NCBI GenBank assembly: GCA_944367415.1
Contig: CALVWN010000020.1
Location: forward strand, 1 to 33,538
From: an uncultured Clostridia bacterium
GTDB taxonomy: Bacteria > Bacillota > Clostridia > Christensenellales > Borkfalkiaceae
Direction of reading: 5' to 3'
Length of the DNA stretch: 33,538 nucleotides
Of this stretch, positions 14,383 through 24,242 are shown piece by piece. A program made the translations under genes and the position numbers. The notes under the pieces were generated by a model, which ran no database searches, had not been told where the DNA came from, and saw nothing but the letters and a program-made list of their open reading frames with translations. Position 1 is the first letter of the stretch; every line of letters begins with the position of its first letter.

Positions 14383-16938
14383 TCAGAACGTGTATTCGCC
14401 CGTTCCGACCGTGCGGCGGCTTCCGTCCGGAAGCACGACGTCCGCCGTGCAGTTGGCGGGAACGGAAAGATGATACCTGATTCTCCCTTCCGTCTTTTCC
14501 CAGCCGCCCGCGACGGTGCCGTAGACGCTCTCGTAGGATGCCTTGGCATAGGTGAGCGAGCCGCCCGGGACGGGCGCAAAGGTGAAGTGATTCCCGCCCG
14601 TCACCTGCAGTCCGCACATATGTGCCATCAGCCATTCGCAGACGGCGCCCTTTGAATAGTGGTTGAGCGATGCGATGCCCGAGGACTTGGTCGCATTCCC
14701 CTCCCACGCCTCCCAGATGGTGGTGGCGCCGTGCTTTGGCATGAACAGCCAGCCGGGCATTTCCTCGTTTTCCAGGAGACGGTAGGCGTATTCCGTGTCA
14801 AGCCCCGCCAACACGTCGAGGATGAGCGGCGTCGACAAAAATCCCGTACCCAACCGCCAGCCGTAATTCTCCATCGCCTTTACGAGCCGCTTTTTGGCAA
14901 ACGCCTCCTGCTCCTCGGTGAGAAGCCCCATGTAGAGCGGACGGACGAGTTTCGCCTGACGGTCGGTATCCAGCGTGAACTTGGGCTTGGTGACGAGTTC
15001 CTGATAGGCGCGCCTTGCGCCCTCGCTGTACTCCCTGATCTTGGCGAGCCGTTTGTCGTCGTCTTTGCCGAGAATGTGCGCGACTTCGAGCACGCGGTGC
15101 AGCGTAAAGTAGGTGTAGGCGGTCGATTCCTCGGGATGCGGCGCGGCAAAGTCGTACCACTGGAAGGCGCACACGTCGTCGGGTTCCGCCCACTCGCCGT
15201 AGCTCTGTCCGCAGTTGACCGCGTATTTTCTGTTCTTATGCGAGAGGTGCATGGGCTTTGCATACGGCCCGCCCCACTTGCCCGCGCGCCCGATCATGAA
15301 GTAGGCGTAACGGATGATGCCCTCGTAGTGCTCTTTCAAGAGCCGGTCGTCGCCGTATTTTTCATAGAAGTAGAGCGGAATATAGACGCCTGCGCACGCC
15401 CAGCCGACCGAGCCGTTCATCACCCACATGAACCAGTCCTCGTTGGCGAAGGGTGCGATCTGCGGCAGCCGTCCGCTCTTCCACTGTCTGTCGAAGATGT
15501 CGCGGACGTGTTTTCTCGCAAAAGCGGCATAGTCCGCCATATAGGACGCAGTGCCAAAGAACACCTGGCTGTCCCCCGTCCAGCCCATGCGCTCGCGCGT
15601 CGGGCAGTCGGAGGGAATGTCGGTCGAATTGCTCCGCAGCGACCACTCCGTGTTGTGATAGAACTTGTTGATGAGCGGATGGGAGCATTCAAACTGCGAT
15701 GTAAAGGAGAATCCGCTGTATACGGCGACGGCGGTAAAGTCGTCCTTTTCGAAGGGAACGTCCGTCTCCACCTGCACATACTGGAACCCGCCATAGAAAA
15801 ACTTGGGGCTGTAGACGTTCATCCCCTCCTTGCAGACATACTCGAAGTGCTGCAGCGGCGTGCGCTTGCCGTGATGGACGCACTGGATATTCTTTAAGGT
15901 AAGCTCCCCGCTCTCGTCGAGCATCTCGCCGAGGGTGAGCCGAACCGTCTGCCCCGCGTGCGCCCGCAGTGCGAACGAGCAATATCCCGAAAGATTCTGC
16001 GGAAATTTCAGCACCGTCTTTCCGGACGGGGTCACGATGCGCTCGACGGGCGCGAAGCGTTCGTTCTCTCGCACCGTCACGTTTTCGGAGGCGGTGAGGT
16101 TGGCGGAGAAGGAGACAACGCGCGCTTTTCCCGCATACGTCGGCTTCATTCTCGCATCCACCCGCTCGCCGTCCTTGAGGTCGGCAAAGCGGATGGGGCC
16201 GTCCTGCGACCACTTCCACGTTTCATCCGAACAGACGAACACGGTATGCCCCGCACCGTCCGTCATCTCAAGCTGGGCAAAAAGTTTGGTCTGCGTGCCG
16301 TAGGTATTGACGCGCCCCTTTGCTCCCGACGAGCCGCGGTACCAACCGTCCGCGAGCATGCAGGTGAGCTCGTTGCCGCCCTCGCGGAGGAGGTCAGTCA
16401 CGTCGTAGACCTGATATTGGATGCGCTTTCTGTAATCGGTGGAACCGGGCGTGAGCAACGCATCGCCCACCTTTTTGCCGTTGAGCTGTGCCTCGTACAG
16501 GCCGCACGCGGTGATGTACAGCCGCGCACACTTGACGCCGCTCGCGAAAAAGGTCTTTTGGAAACAGTCGACGGGATAGCGCCACTTCTTGTTGACGCGG
16601 TAGTCGCCCGCGATCCACTTCGCCTTCCAGTCGGAGGGATCGAGCAGCCCCGTTTCAAAGAAGGATGCCGCCTTTTCTCCGGCGCGATCGGTCTCATCCC
16701 AAAGCTGCACCGTCCACGCGACGCGCCGGCGGGAGGCGAGGTCTTCCGGATAATCCGCGAACATGGCGTCGCTCGCGACCTTCCCGCTGTCCCAGACGGG
16801 CGCGCCGTCCGTCGTTGCCTCGATGCGGTAGGCGGTCTGTTTTTTACCCCCTTCGCACGTCCACATGAGGCGGGGATGGACAAGATCGATGCCGATCGGC
16901 TCGACGAGATATTCCGTTCGTAAATTGATGGCTTTCAT
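14383..16938 (-). CDS. Alpha-L-rhamnosidase, GH78
   Basis: Inverting glycosidase that releases terminal alpha-L-rhamnose. The 851 residues follow the GH78 layout: N-terminal beta-sandwich with the early HPRLMW motif (21-26), a second beta domain with LNGKKVGDALLTPG, then the (alpha/alpha)6 catalytic barrel. The barrel has DCPTRERMGWTGD (444-456), whose Glu449 is at the usual general-acid position, and a later GATTIWEAWEG segment holding the likely second catalytic Glu. A C-terminal beta domain closes the protein. No signal peptide is present, so it acts on imported substrate in the cytoplasm. It lies 9 bases behind the esterase gene in the operon. The aglycone or glycan acted on cannot be told. 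Confidence 0.93.
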   Translation of the reverse strand: MKAINLRTEYLVEPIGIDLVHPRLMWTCEGGKKQTAYRIEATTDGAPVWDSGKVASDAMFADYPEDLASRRRVAWTVQLWDETDRAGEKAASFFETGLLDPSDWKAKWIAGDYRVNKKWRYPVDCFQKTFFASGVKCARLYITACGLYEAQLNGKKVGDALLTPGSTDYRKRIQYQVYDVTDLLREGGNELTCMLADGWYRGSSGAKGRVNTYGTQTKLFAQLEMTDGAGHTVFVCSDETWKWSQDGPIRFADLKDGERVDARMKPTYAGKARVVSFSANLTASENVTVRENERFAPVERIVTPSGKTVLKFPQNLSGYCSFALRAHAGQTVRLTLGEMLDESGELTLKNIQCVHHGKRTPLQHFEYVCKEGMNVYSPKFFYGGFQYVQVETDVPFEKDDFTAVAVYSGFSFTSQFECSHPLINKFYHNTEWSLRSNSTDIPSDCPTRERMGWTGDSQVFFGTASYMADYAAFARKHVRDIFDRQWKSGRLPQIAPFANEDWFMWVMNGSVGWACAGVYIPLYFYEKYGDDRLLKEHYEGIIRYAYFMIGRAGKWGGPYAKPMHLSHKNRKYAVNCGQSYGEWAEPDDVCAFQWYDFAAPHPEESTAYTYFTLHRVLEVAHILGKDDDKRLAKIREYSEGARRAYQELVTKPKFTLDTDRQAKLVRPLYMGLLTEEQEAFAKKRLVKAMENYGWRLGTGFLSTPLILDVLAGLDTEYAYRLLENEEMPGWLFMPKHGATTIWEAWEGNATKSSGIASLNHYSKGAVCEWLMAHMCGLQVTGGNHFTFAPVPGGSLTYAKASYESVYGTVAGGWEKTEGRIRYHLSVPANCTADVVLPDGSRRTVGTGEYTF

Positions 16939-16947
16939 GGTTCTCTC

Positions 16948-17877
16948 CTATTTTCTCCAAAATTCGACCGCACGGGCGAGCCACCCCTCGGCGGGCGTAC
17001 CGACGCCGAGTCCCCAGCCGTGCTTGTCGCCCTCGACGGGCAAAAATACGTGCGGCACGTTCGACCGCGTGAGCGCCTCGTCCATCATGTTAGCATTTTC
17101 AAACGGCACAACGCGATCGTGCGTACATTGCCACAAAAAGGTTTTGGGATAATCTCCGTCGACGTGCCGCTCGACGCTGTACGCGTCGACAAGCGCCGGC
17201 GACGCTTTCCCGAGCAGGTTTTTTCTGCTTCCCGCGTGCGTCTTTTCCCCCATCGTGATGACGGGATAGGCGAGCATCGCGCAGGCGGGCGAAGGAAGCC
17301 CGTACTGCGCATAGCCGACGTTCTTCGTACACCAGCTCGCGGCGAGGTGTCCGCCAGCCGAAAACCCGCACACCGCATAGCGTTCCGTTCTGATCTTCCA
17401 CGTCGCGGCACGGGCAAAGACATGACGCAAGATCGCGGCGACATCCTCCTGCGGATGGGGCGCTCGCGCGGCTTTTCCGACGCGGTACTGTCCGACGATC
17501 GCATGATACCCCATGCGGTTGAGGGCGAGCGCGGTCGGAAATCCCTCGACGACGGAGCAGACGTCCCCATAGCCGCCGCCCGGCAAGATGAGCACGAAGG
17601 GCGCCTCCCTGCCGATGAGGAAGGGGTACAGCCCCGTGTCCCGTTCCGGGAGCGGGACGTAGGACACGCTCCCCTCCCCTATGCGGCGGCGCATCTCGTT
17701 GAGCGTGTCACACGTCGTCTGCACATGGATGGGATAGAACCACTTCAGGTCTCGGATGCGGTACACCTGCATGGCAGCCGCGAACTGCCGCGGCGCGAGG
17801 ATGTAGCGTCGGAACGGCGCAAACTCCTTACAGTGGCGCACCCGCCAAAGCTGTGTGTTCGGCGTGAACTGCTTCAT
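16948..17877 (-). CDS. Alpha/beta-hydrolase esterase
   Basis: Serine hydrolase of 309 residues with the fold of small carbohydrate esterases (BD-FAE or acetyl-xylan-esterase-like). Visible are the oxyanion loop PGGGYGD (99-105), the nucleophile elbow GFSAGGH with Ser173, Asp254 in CTHDRVVPFEN and His286 in DKHGWG. It has no signal peptide. Its ATG overlaps the stop of the SGNH hydrolase (ATGA). In this operon it probably removes acetyl or other acyl groups from imported sugars before glycosidases act; the acyl group is not known. The first 60 residues are not part of the core fold. Confidence 0.85.
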   Translation of the reverse strand: MKQFTPNTQLWRVRHCKEFAPFRRYILAPRQFAAAMQVYRIRDLKWFYPIHVQTTCDTLNEMRRRIGEGSVSYVPLPERDTGLYPFLIGREAPFVLILPGGGYGDVCSVVEGFPTALALNRMGYHAIVGQYRVGKAARAPHPQEDVAAILRHVFARAATWKIRTERYAVCGFSAGGHLAASWCTKNVGYAQYGLPSPACAMLAYPVITMGEKTHAGSRKNLLGKASPALVDAYSVERHVDGDYPKTFLWQCTHDRVVPFENANMMDEALTRSNVPHVFLPVEGDKHGWGLGVGTPAEGWLARAVEFWRK

Positions 17878-18683
17878 GATGCAAACAACCTTTCAAGATC
17901 CTGCTGCATTTCGGGCGTCCACCAGAGCAGATAGCCCGCCCGCGTCGGGTGGATGGCGTCCGCCATGTAGAGTTCGCGCTCCTCCTCCGTGATCGCGTTG
18001 AATGCCTCGTCCGTGTAGAGATCGATGACGAAGATGTCCTTCCGGGCAGCGATCGTATGGAGGGCGGCGACCATATCGGCATACAGCGCGTTTTCATAGT
18101 ACGCGTTGGTGTAGAACACGACGGGGCAGTTCCACGTCGCCTTCACATAGTCGGCGATGTACTCGATCGCACCGCATATCGTCTGCGTGTCCGGTTCCGC
18201 CGCCCCCGGCGTGCCGAGCGCCTTGTTCTGCGTCGCGTCGTTGGTGGAGAGCTGACAGACGAAGAGATCGAACTTCTCTCCCTTGTCCACCCGCTCGAGG
18301 CGGGAGATGTAGGAGGATGTGCCGCTGTCGACGAGCGTCGTGCCGCTCACCGCCTCTTTGACGTAAGTGAAGTTGTTTTTCTTTGCGAGGTACTCGACGA
18401 AGGAAGTCTGCAGCGACGCCGCGCCGTAGGTCACGGACGAGCCGAGAAAGAGCACGCGCTTTCCCTCGAGCGGGCTTTCTTCGAGCGGCTCGACGGTATC
18501 GAGCGCATATTCTTCGGAATTTCCCGCAAGTTTTGCATACCGAATATCCGACATCTTTGCAAACGGCCCCCAACCGACATAGTACCCTGTGCAGATCAGT
18601 CCGACGAGGACGGCGAGCACGAGCCCGACGCAGACGGACGAGAGGATGAGCGCAAGTTTTCTGCCCCCGGAGAGTCTGCTCAC
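17874..18683 (-). CDS. SGNH/GDSL-family hydrolase with N-terminal membrane anchor
   Basis: A 269-residue serine esterase of the SGNH superfamily. Block I is FLGSSVTYG (79-87), with Ser83 at the expected nucleophile position. Block II Gly is near 114 (SGTT), block III is STND with Asn148, and block V is DAIHP with Asp242 and His245. An N-terminal hydrophobic helix (about 9-33) without a clear cleavage site suggests anchoring with the catalytic domain outside the cell. It would thus act before uptake, unlike the downstream soluble esterase. It overlaps both neighbours by 4 bases. Substrate is inferred to be an acylated glycan or glycoside. Confidence 0.86.
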   Translation of the reverse strand: MSRLSGGRKLALILSSVCVGLVLAVLVGLICTGYYVGWGPFAKMSDIRYAKLAGNSEEYALDTVEPLEESPLEGKRVLFLGSSVTYGAASLQTSFVEYLAKKNNFTYVKEAVSGTTLVDSGTSSYISRLERVDKGEKFDLFVCQLSTNDATQNKALGTPGAAEPDTQTICGAIEYIADYVKATWNCPVVFYTNAYYENALYADMVAALHTIAARKDIFVIDLYTDEAFNAITEEERELYMADAIHPTRAGYLLWWTPEMQQDLERLFAS

Positions 18684-20608
18684 TGCGCCTTTGCCTCCGC
18701 TTCGGCGAGCGCCCGTTGCATGGCTTCATAGATCGCCTCGCCCTTTTCGCGCTCCGCCTGCCACTTCTTTTCGTCCCGATCGGCACGGGCGGCGCGCCTT
18801 TCCTCATACGCCTTGCGCTGCGCCTCGGACATTGCCTCGAGCTTTGCCTTCTGCTTGTCGGCGGCGATCTTCGCCTTCTCCTCCGCCTTGATGGCGGCGA
18901 GGCGCTCCTTCTCCGCCTGCTTCTCTTCCTTCAGGCGCACCTCTTCGACATGCTTTTCCAGAAGTTCGTCGTAGTTAAGCCCCTTCTGCTCGCAGCGCTC
19001 TTTGAGTTCTTTGCGGTAGATCTCCTCCGCCTCTGCGTCCTGTTCCTTCTGCTCCTCGGCGGCGCGCACTTCGGGCTCGATCCAGACTTTCCCCTCCGCT
19101 TCGCACGCAGCCTTCTGACGCTGACGGATGATCGCCTGCTTCTTGCCGACCGTCTTTTCGACGTTGACGGGGATGAGCATCAGAGCATATACGAGCCCTG
19201 CGATCGCCTCGATCCCGACAAAGAAGAGGATGAACGCCGTCATGACTGCCTCTGGCTGATTGAAGATGACGGAGAACGTGCCGTCCGAATTTTCAATGAT
19301 CTTCTGCATGGCGTCGGTGAGTTCGGGCATGACGGAGACCGTCTGAGGCGGAAGATACCCCGCCGCCGAGATACCGCCGTTGAAGATGCCCGTCACGATG
19401 CCTGCCGCCGCCGTCACGATGACGGAATAGACGGACATTGCAAGGCCGTCGCAACGGAAGCCGTTCTTCCACTCCATGTGATCGAGGGTATCGGCAAAGA
19501 GCGCCATAAAGACGTATGCGCAGGGAAGCCCGCCGATGTTTTTGATGAATTGTCCAACGAGGACGACGTAGAGATTGCCGGGCACGAGCCAGCAGATGAA
19601 GCTGCCGACGGCATAGATGAGAAATCCCATGACGGTGAGATTTTTCTTGCCGAACTTCTTGGCGAGCGGCCATACGGCGAAGATGCCGATGCCCATCGGA
19701 ATGCCCCCGAGAACGGAGACGAGCGTCTGCGTGATGCCGTCCGAGTAAGTCCCCAAGACGTAGTTACAGTAATACGGCAGCGCCATGTTCTTGAGCTGGG
19801 AGCTGATCGTATAGAGCAGGAAGTACCCGAGCAGAATGAGCATGAACTTGTCCGAGAACACCGCTTTGAGCTGCATACGGAAAGGGATCTTCTTCTCCGG
19901 CTCGTGCGCGGTCTCCTGCGAGAGGCGCTCCTTGGTGAAATAATATTCGATAAAGACGAGCGGAAGCGAGATGCAGGAGAGAATACTCATGCACAGGATC
20001 CACAGCCCCTTGCTGGTTCCGAGCGACGGGATGATGAGCATCGGGAACACGAGCGCGACGACGATGCCGCTCATCATGATGGTCGCAATGTTGTTGAAGA
20101 CGGCGAGCACGCCGCGCTGCGACGAGTTGCGCGTGGAGAGCGGCACCATGAGGTTGTGGCTCATGCAGTACATCGTGTAGGCGATGGAATAGTACAGATT
20201 GTACGAGAGCATGACCCAGATGATCATGAGCGTGTCGTTTCCGCTCGGGACGACGAACAGCAGAACGCCCGTCACGGCAAGCAGAGGCGCCGACAGCAGC
20301 AGCCACGGCCGAGCCTTCCCCTGCTTTGTCCTGGTGCGGTCGATGATCGCACCCATGATGACGTTGGTGATCGCATCGATGACCTTGGACGCGATCGGGA
20401 AGATGACCAGAAACAGCCCGCCCCATACGGTGCCGAGACCCAGCACATCGGTGTAGTAGACGTTGAGATAGGTCGCCATGACGGCGTTGAAGAGAAGCGC
20501 GCCGCAAGGCCCCAAAAGGTAGCCGAGCCACTTCTCCTTTCCCGTCACGTTCTGCGACTTGATCTTGCTGTTCCAGACCCTTCCGGACAACAATTTCCCC
20601 TGTGTCAT
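18680..20608 (-). CDS. GPH-family sugar:cation symporter with long C-terminal coiled coil
   Basis: Major facilitator of the glycoside-pentoside-hexuronide type, with 12 predicted membrane segments within residues 28-482. It carries the loop-2/3 signature [17 protein letters not shown] (86-102). The family usually ends near 450-500 residues, but this protein has 642. Residues from about 484 form a highly charged Glu/Lys/Ala/Arg-rich helix with heptad-like pattern (for example [20 protein letters not shown]). It has no Pro after about 512 and almost no Gly. The protein is the only transporter in the operon, so uptake of intact glycosides or oligosaccharides is inferred. The tail may oligomerise the carrier or tether cytoplasmic enzymes. 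GGAGGG lies before the start. Confidence 0.9.
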   Translation of the reverse strand: MTQGKLLSGRVWNSKIKSQNVTGKEKWLGYLLGPCGALLFNAVMATYLNVYYTDVLGLGTVWGGLFLVIFPIASKVIDAITNVIMGAIIDRTRTKQGKARPWLLLSAPLLAVTGVLLFVVPSGNDTLMIIWVMLSYNLYYSIAYTMYCMSHNLMVPLSTRNSSQRGVLAVFNNIATIMMSGIVVALVFPMLIIPSLGTSKGLWILCMSILSCISLPLVFIEYYFTKERLSQETAHEPEKKIPFRMQLKAVFSDKFMLILLGYFLLYTISSQLKNMALPYYCNYVLGTYSDGITQTLVSVLGGIPMGIGIFAVWPLAKKFGKKNLTVMGFLIYAVGSFICWLVPGNLYVVLVGQFIKNIGGLPCAYVFMALFADTLDHMEWKNGFRCDGLAMSVYSVIVTAAAGIVTGIFNGGISAAGYLPPQTVSVMPELTDAMQKIIENSDGTFSVIFNQPEAVMTAFILFFVGIEAIAGLVYALMLIPVNVEKTVGKKQAIIRQRQKAACEAEGKVWIEPEVRAAEEQKEQDAEAEEIYRKELKERCEQKGLNYDELLEKHVEEVRLKEEKQAEKERLAAIKAEEKAKIAADKQKAKLEAMSEAQRKAYEERRAARADRDEKKWQAEREKGEAIYEAMQRALAEAEAKAQ

Positions 20609-21726
20609 TTGTTTCCCTCCTTACCTATAAATGTTGCATTTGCATTGCAAACGCCTTGTTCCATGAGTTCGCCGAGGCTCCACGCCTCCCGCCATGCTAT
20701 GACGGGACGACCGTCCTGTACGGACATCGGAAGCCATACATAGTCGGCAAGCGATGTATTCACCCGCCTGCAGTTGAGCGGGAGCCTCGCAAGCGCGAGA
20801 ATGTCGCGCAGCTTTGCGTGATATTTCCTGCTGCAGCAGGCGGCGATCGCATTCATGTTCCGCCGCACCTCCCCCGCTCTGAACGTCAGCGAGGGGATCC
20901 ACCTGTCCGCAAGCGCGATGAGCACGTCCGGATGCTCCGGATGGCGGAACACCGACGAGATCTGACTGTGAAAGGACGCGCCGCTCTCATCGTACAGGTG
21001 CGGATCGCCGAGGTCGGTGAGTTCCCCGAGCGCGCCGTCCAGCCGTGCCGCCCGTGAAGGATTGGGCACATAGCCCGACATCCCGCTCGTCAGAAGATAG
21101 ATGCCGCCCTTCTCCTCAAAGACGGCGATCCCCTCCCTGCAATAGGGAACGGTCAGCCCGTCGTAGTATGTCCGATAACTTCCTTTGACCTCGGTGCAGT
21201 CCTCGGACAGCTCGCAGGCAACGACGTTCTTTTTGACGTTGTCGGCGAAGTACAGATAATTTTTCCCGTCGCTGCACAGGAGAATGTCGAAGTCCCCTGC
21301 GGCGAGCCCGAACGGGCGATAGCGTTCCCGCACCATCCGGTATGGCCCGAGAAAGCGGTCGGCGACGAGCACGGCAAAACAAAATTCCTTCTTTGCGCTG
21401 AACTTGAGCCAGCAGACGTATTTCCCCGTCGCACGGCAGCGCACGATGTGCGGGCGGTCAAGGTAGTGAAACGGGTGCAGGAGCGACGTTTTGTCCTTCA
21501 GCTCGGGCGGGATGAGGTAGCCCTCTTTTTTCCAATGCACGAGATCGCGCGAGGAATAGCACAGCACGCCCCACGTCCAGACCTTGCTCCTGCCGTCCGT
21601 CTTTTCCTTGTTTTCTCCGTAGAAATAGTACGTCCCGTTCTCATAAAAGAGCGACCCGCCGTGCGCTTGAACGCGGTTGCCGTCCGTATCGAGCAGCGTC
21701 TTTCCCGGAAAGATCATGTCCGTCAT
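20605..21726 (-). CDS. GH43-like glycoside hydrolase
   Basis: A 373-residue five-bladed beta-propeller enzyme. Its N-terminal block [20 protein letters not shown] (20-39) is the hallmark of GH43 members related to exo-beta-galactanases and subfamily 24/34 proteins. The pattern of SSRDLVHW (58-65), RPHI (91-94) and [10 protein letters not shown] (139-148) agrees. There is no signal peptide, so it is cytoplasmic. The frame is open to 21774, but Met 21726 overlaps the GH3 stop by ATGA as elsewhere in the operon, so that start is preferred. It overlaps the symporter start by 4 bases. Specificity (arabinofuranosyl, xylosyl or galactosyl) is not decided. Confidence 0.82.
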   Translation of the reverse strand: MTDMIFPGKTLLDTDGNRVQAHGGSLFYENGTYYFYGENKEKTDGRSKVWTWGVLCYSSRDLVHWKKEGYLIPPELKDKTSLLHPFHYLDRPHIVRCRATGKYVCWLKFSAKKEFCFAVLVADRFLGPYRMVRERYRPFGLAAGDFDILLCSDGKNYLYFADNVKKNVVACELSEDCTEVKGSYRTYYDGLTVPYCREGIAVFEEKGGIYLLTSGMSGYVPNPSRAARLDGALGELTDLGDPHLYDESGASFHSQISSVFRHPEHPDVLIALADRWIPSLTFRAGEVRRNMNAIAACCSRKYHAKLRDILALARLPLNCRRVNTSLADYVWLPMSVQDGRPVIAWREAWSLGELMEQGVCNANATFIGKEGNK

Positions 21727-24137
21727 GTCCGATCCTTGGGAAGGGGCGGGACTTTGATCTTCAAGCAAAAGCATCTGATCCCGCGCAGGATTTTCCCGTT
21801 GGCGAGGGCGACGAAGCCCTCGGCGAAGTTATAGGGAAACCCCTTCGCGCCCGACATGGAGAGCGTGATGATGGAGTTGGATTCGAGGATGCGCCGCAAA
21901 AACATGGCGCCCTTTATTTTGTTGTCGCGCTCCGCGCCCTCAGGGAGCTTTTTCGCCGCCTTCATCTGCTTTTTCGCGACGCCCAGCACCGCATTGTACA
22001 AAATTCTGCCGAGAAAGGTCTGCTGCATATCGGTAAAGCGCGAATTGAGGTGCAGCGGCTTGGGCGGCAGCGGCTTGGGAATGGTGCGTCCGCTCATCCG
22101 CTCGAACATCTCATCCGTGACGGAGGAGAGCTGCGCAGCGGAATAGCCCGACTGCACTGCGGGCGCCCCCGCGACTTCGATCGCGCACTCCGAGAGGATG
22201 TGTTCGCAGTCCGAACAGAGCTGGAAGCGGTAGATCCCCCCCTGCAACACCCACGCTCTTTTCGTGAGGTCGAAATAGCGGAGCTGCTTTTGGGGAACGG
22301 TGAGCGTCACGCGGCGCTCCTCCCCCGCCTTCAGATACACTTTGGTGAAGGCACGCAGCTCGCGCAGGGGCTTATATGCGCCCTCCTGCGGCGCGGAGAC
22401 GTACAGCTCGACGACCTCCGCCCCGTCGCGCGCGCCCGTGTTCTTCACGGTGCAGGAGACGAGGAAGTTCTCCCCCTCCTCCTTCAGCTGCATTCCGGAA
22501 AGGGCGAACGTCGTATAGGAGAGCCCGAAGCCGAAGGGATAGCGCACGGGTTTTTTCACTGTCGCATAGTAGCGGTACCCGACGAACACGCTCTCCTTGT
22601 AGACTTCGATGGCGCTCCGCGAGAAGGCATCGCCGAAGGGAACGTCCGCATAGGATACGGGCCACGTCTCGGCAAGTTTTCCCGCAGGATTTGCCATGCC
22701 GAAGAGAAGATCGGCGCACGCCCTGCCGCCGCTCTGCCCGGGGAGGTACATATTGAGAATGGCGCTCACCCGGTCGGAAAAGGGAAGTTCGACGGGCGAA
22801 CCGCCGAAGAGAACGACGACCACCCGCTTGCCCGCCGCGAGCAGCGCGTCGACGAGCGCGAGCTGATTTGCGGGCAGCGACATCGTCTCGCGGTCGCACC
22901 CCTCGCTCTCCGTATAGTCGGTAAGTCCCAAAAACGCGAGAACGGTATCCGCATTCTGCGACACTTTGCACGCTTCGGCGATCATTCCGGCATCCGGATC
23001 GGTCGCGTTTTCCGCATAGCCGCGAGCAAAGATATAAGAGATCCCCATCGCGTCGAAGGCGTCCTTCGGCGCCGTCAGCTTCGTGGGATTGATCATGGAG
23101 CTGCCCGCGCCCTGATAGCGCATCTTTTCAAAGAGATCGCCCACCACCGCAAAGGTTCCGCCCTCATCGAGGGGAAGCGTGCCGTCGTTCTTCATGAGGA
23201 CGGCGCAGTCCTCCGCGATCTTGCAGGCGAGCGCGTCGTGTTCTTCAAAGTGCGGCGCGGTGTCGGGGAAGGCGCGCGCATAGCAGTCGATCACGCGCAG
23301 GATATTGCGGCAGGCGTTGTCGAGAGCCTCCCTCCCGAGCGTGCCGTCCTTGAGCGCGTCGAGGATGCGCCTGCGGCAGATGGCGGCGTCGCCCGGCATC
23401 TCGAGGTCGAGCCCCGCTTTGAGCGCCTGCACTCTGTCATGCATCGCGCCCCAATCCGTCATGACCAATCCGTCAAACCCCCACTCGCCGCGCAGCACAT
23501 CGTTGAGAAGCCATCCGTTCTGCGAGCAGTATTCGCCGTTGATCTGATTGTAGGCACACATCATCGTGGCGGGCTTCGCCTCTCTGACGATGATCTCGAA
23601 CACTTTGAGATAGATCTCGCGGATGGCGCGTTCATCGGCGACGGAGTTGCCCATAAAGCGGTAATTTTCCGCATTGTTGAGGGCGAAGTGCTTGACGGAG
23701 ACGGCAACGCCCTCCCCCTGGATGCCCTCCGCCTCCGCCGCGGCGAGTTTCCCGGCGAGCAGCGGGTCTTCGGAGAAATATTCAAAGTTGCGCCCCGCGA
23801 GCGGGTTGCGCTTGATGTTCGCCCCCGGGCCGAGCACGACGTGTACGCCGTAATGCTTCGCCTCCGCGGCGATCGCGGCGCCCATCGCGCGCAGGTTCTC
23901 CGTATTCCACCCGCAGGCGGTGCACGCCGCCGTGGGGAACGCGGTGGCGGGCGCGCTGCCCGTCACGCCGTTGTCTCCCCCCTCGCTCTGTACGCGCAGT
24001 CCGTGCGGGCCGTCCGACATCCGCATCGCGGGCACGTTCAGGCGCGGAATGGCGTTGGTGTACATGAAGTCGGTACCCGAGACGAGCGCCGCCTTCTCTT
24101 CGTCGGTCATTTCACGCAAAATTTCTTCCGGAAGCAT
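21723..24137 (-). CDS. GH3 beta-glycosidase
   Basis: First gene of the glycan operon: an 804-residue retaining beta-glucosidase/xylosidase. The catalytic barrel holds KHFALNN (149-155) and the nucleophile Asp228 (VMTDWGAMH). The alpha/beta domain carries SEGCDRE, where Glu412 is at the usual acid/base position. A fibronectin III-like domain spans about 558-655. About 150 further residues of unknown role follow, with amphipathic helices and a basic end. No signal peptide is present. The frame is open to 25154, but that part is antisense to the AraC gene; Met 24137 has AGGAGT 6 bases upstream. With GH78 it could dismantle rutinoside-like Rha-Glc glycosides; this is inference. Confidence 0.92.
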   Translation of the reverse strand: MLPEEILREMTDEEKAALVSGTDFMYTNAIPRLNVPAMRMSDGPHGLRVQSEGGDNGVTGSAPATAFPTAACTACGWNTENLRAMGAAIAAEAKHYGVHVVLGPGANIKRNPLAGRNFEYFSEDPLLAGKLAAAEAEGIQGEGVAVSVKHFALNNAENYRFMGNSVADERAIREIYLKVFEIIVREAKPATMMCAYNQINGEYCSQNGWLLNDVLRGEWGFDGLVMTDWGAMHDRVQALKAGLDLEMPGDAAICRRRILDALKDGTLGREALDNACRNILRVIDCYARAFPDTAPHFEEHDALACKIAEDCAVLMKNDGTLPLDEGGTFAVVGDLFEKMRYQGAGSSMINPTKLTAPKDAFDAMGISYIFARGYAENATDPDAGMIAEACKVSQNADTVLAFLGLTDYTESEGCDRETMSLPANQLALVDALLAAGKRVVVVLFGGSPVELPFSDRVSAILNMYLPGQSGGRACADLLFGMANPAGKLAETWPVSYADVPFGDAFSRSAIEVYKESVFVGYRYYATVKKPVRYPFGFGLSYTTFALSGMQLKEEGENFLVSCTVKNTGARDGAEVVELYVSAPQEGAYKPLRELRAFTKVYLKAGEERRVTLTVPQKQLRYFDLTKRAWVLQGGIYRFQLCSDCEHILSECAIEVAGAPAVQSGYSAAQLSSVTDEMFERMSGRTIPKPLPPKPLHLNSRFTDMQQTFLGRILYNAVLGVAKKQMKAAKKLPEGAERDNKIKGAMFLRRILESNSIITLSMSGAKGFPYNFAEGFVALANGKILRGIRCFCLKIKVPPLPKDRT

Positions 24138-24164
24138 ATCTGACTCCTGATTGAAAGTAATGAA

Positions 24165-24193
24165 ATTATATTGTTTTTTTCGCACAAAGTATT
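24165..24193 (-). promoter_or_regulatory. Promoter of the glycan operon, probably activator-dependent
   Basis: The minus strand has a perfect TATAAT (24170-24165) 27 bases before the GH3 start. No -35 close to TTGACA exists at 16-18 bases; the position holds AATACT or similar. This is typical of promoters that need an activator, here plausibly the divergent AraC protein. The operator sequence itself was not recognised. Confidence 0.6.
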
Positions 24194-24220
24194 GCATTTT
24201 TGTTTTGATTTCGTTATAAT
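24192..24220 (+). promoter_or_regulatory. Promoter of the AraC-family regulator
   Basis: TTGCAT (24192-24197), a 17-base spacer and a perfect TATAAT (24215-24220) precede the regulator start by 22 bases. It overlaps the upstream region of the divergent GH3 promoter, so one bound regulator could affect both. Confidence 0.82.
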
Positions 24221-24242
24221 TGTTTTGTCTTTGGAGGTGCAT

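Noticed and set aside
14312-14707. N-terminal extension of the lipoprotein frame to 14707
   Set aside because: It overlaps the 3' end of the rhamnosidase gene; the signal peptide starts at 14311.
18716-20743. 675-residue plus-strand frame opposite the symporter
   Set aside because: Antisense to a clear membrane protein. Its His/Asp/Arg-rich sequence is the complement of membrane helices and the coiled coil.
22050-24143. 697-residue plus-strand frame opposite GH3
   Set aside because: Mirror of the GH3 gene without start signals or domains.
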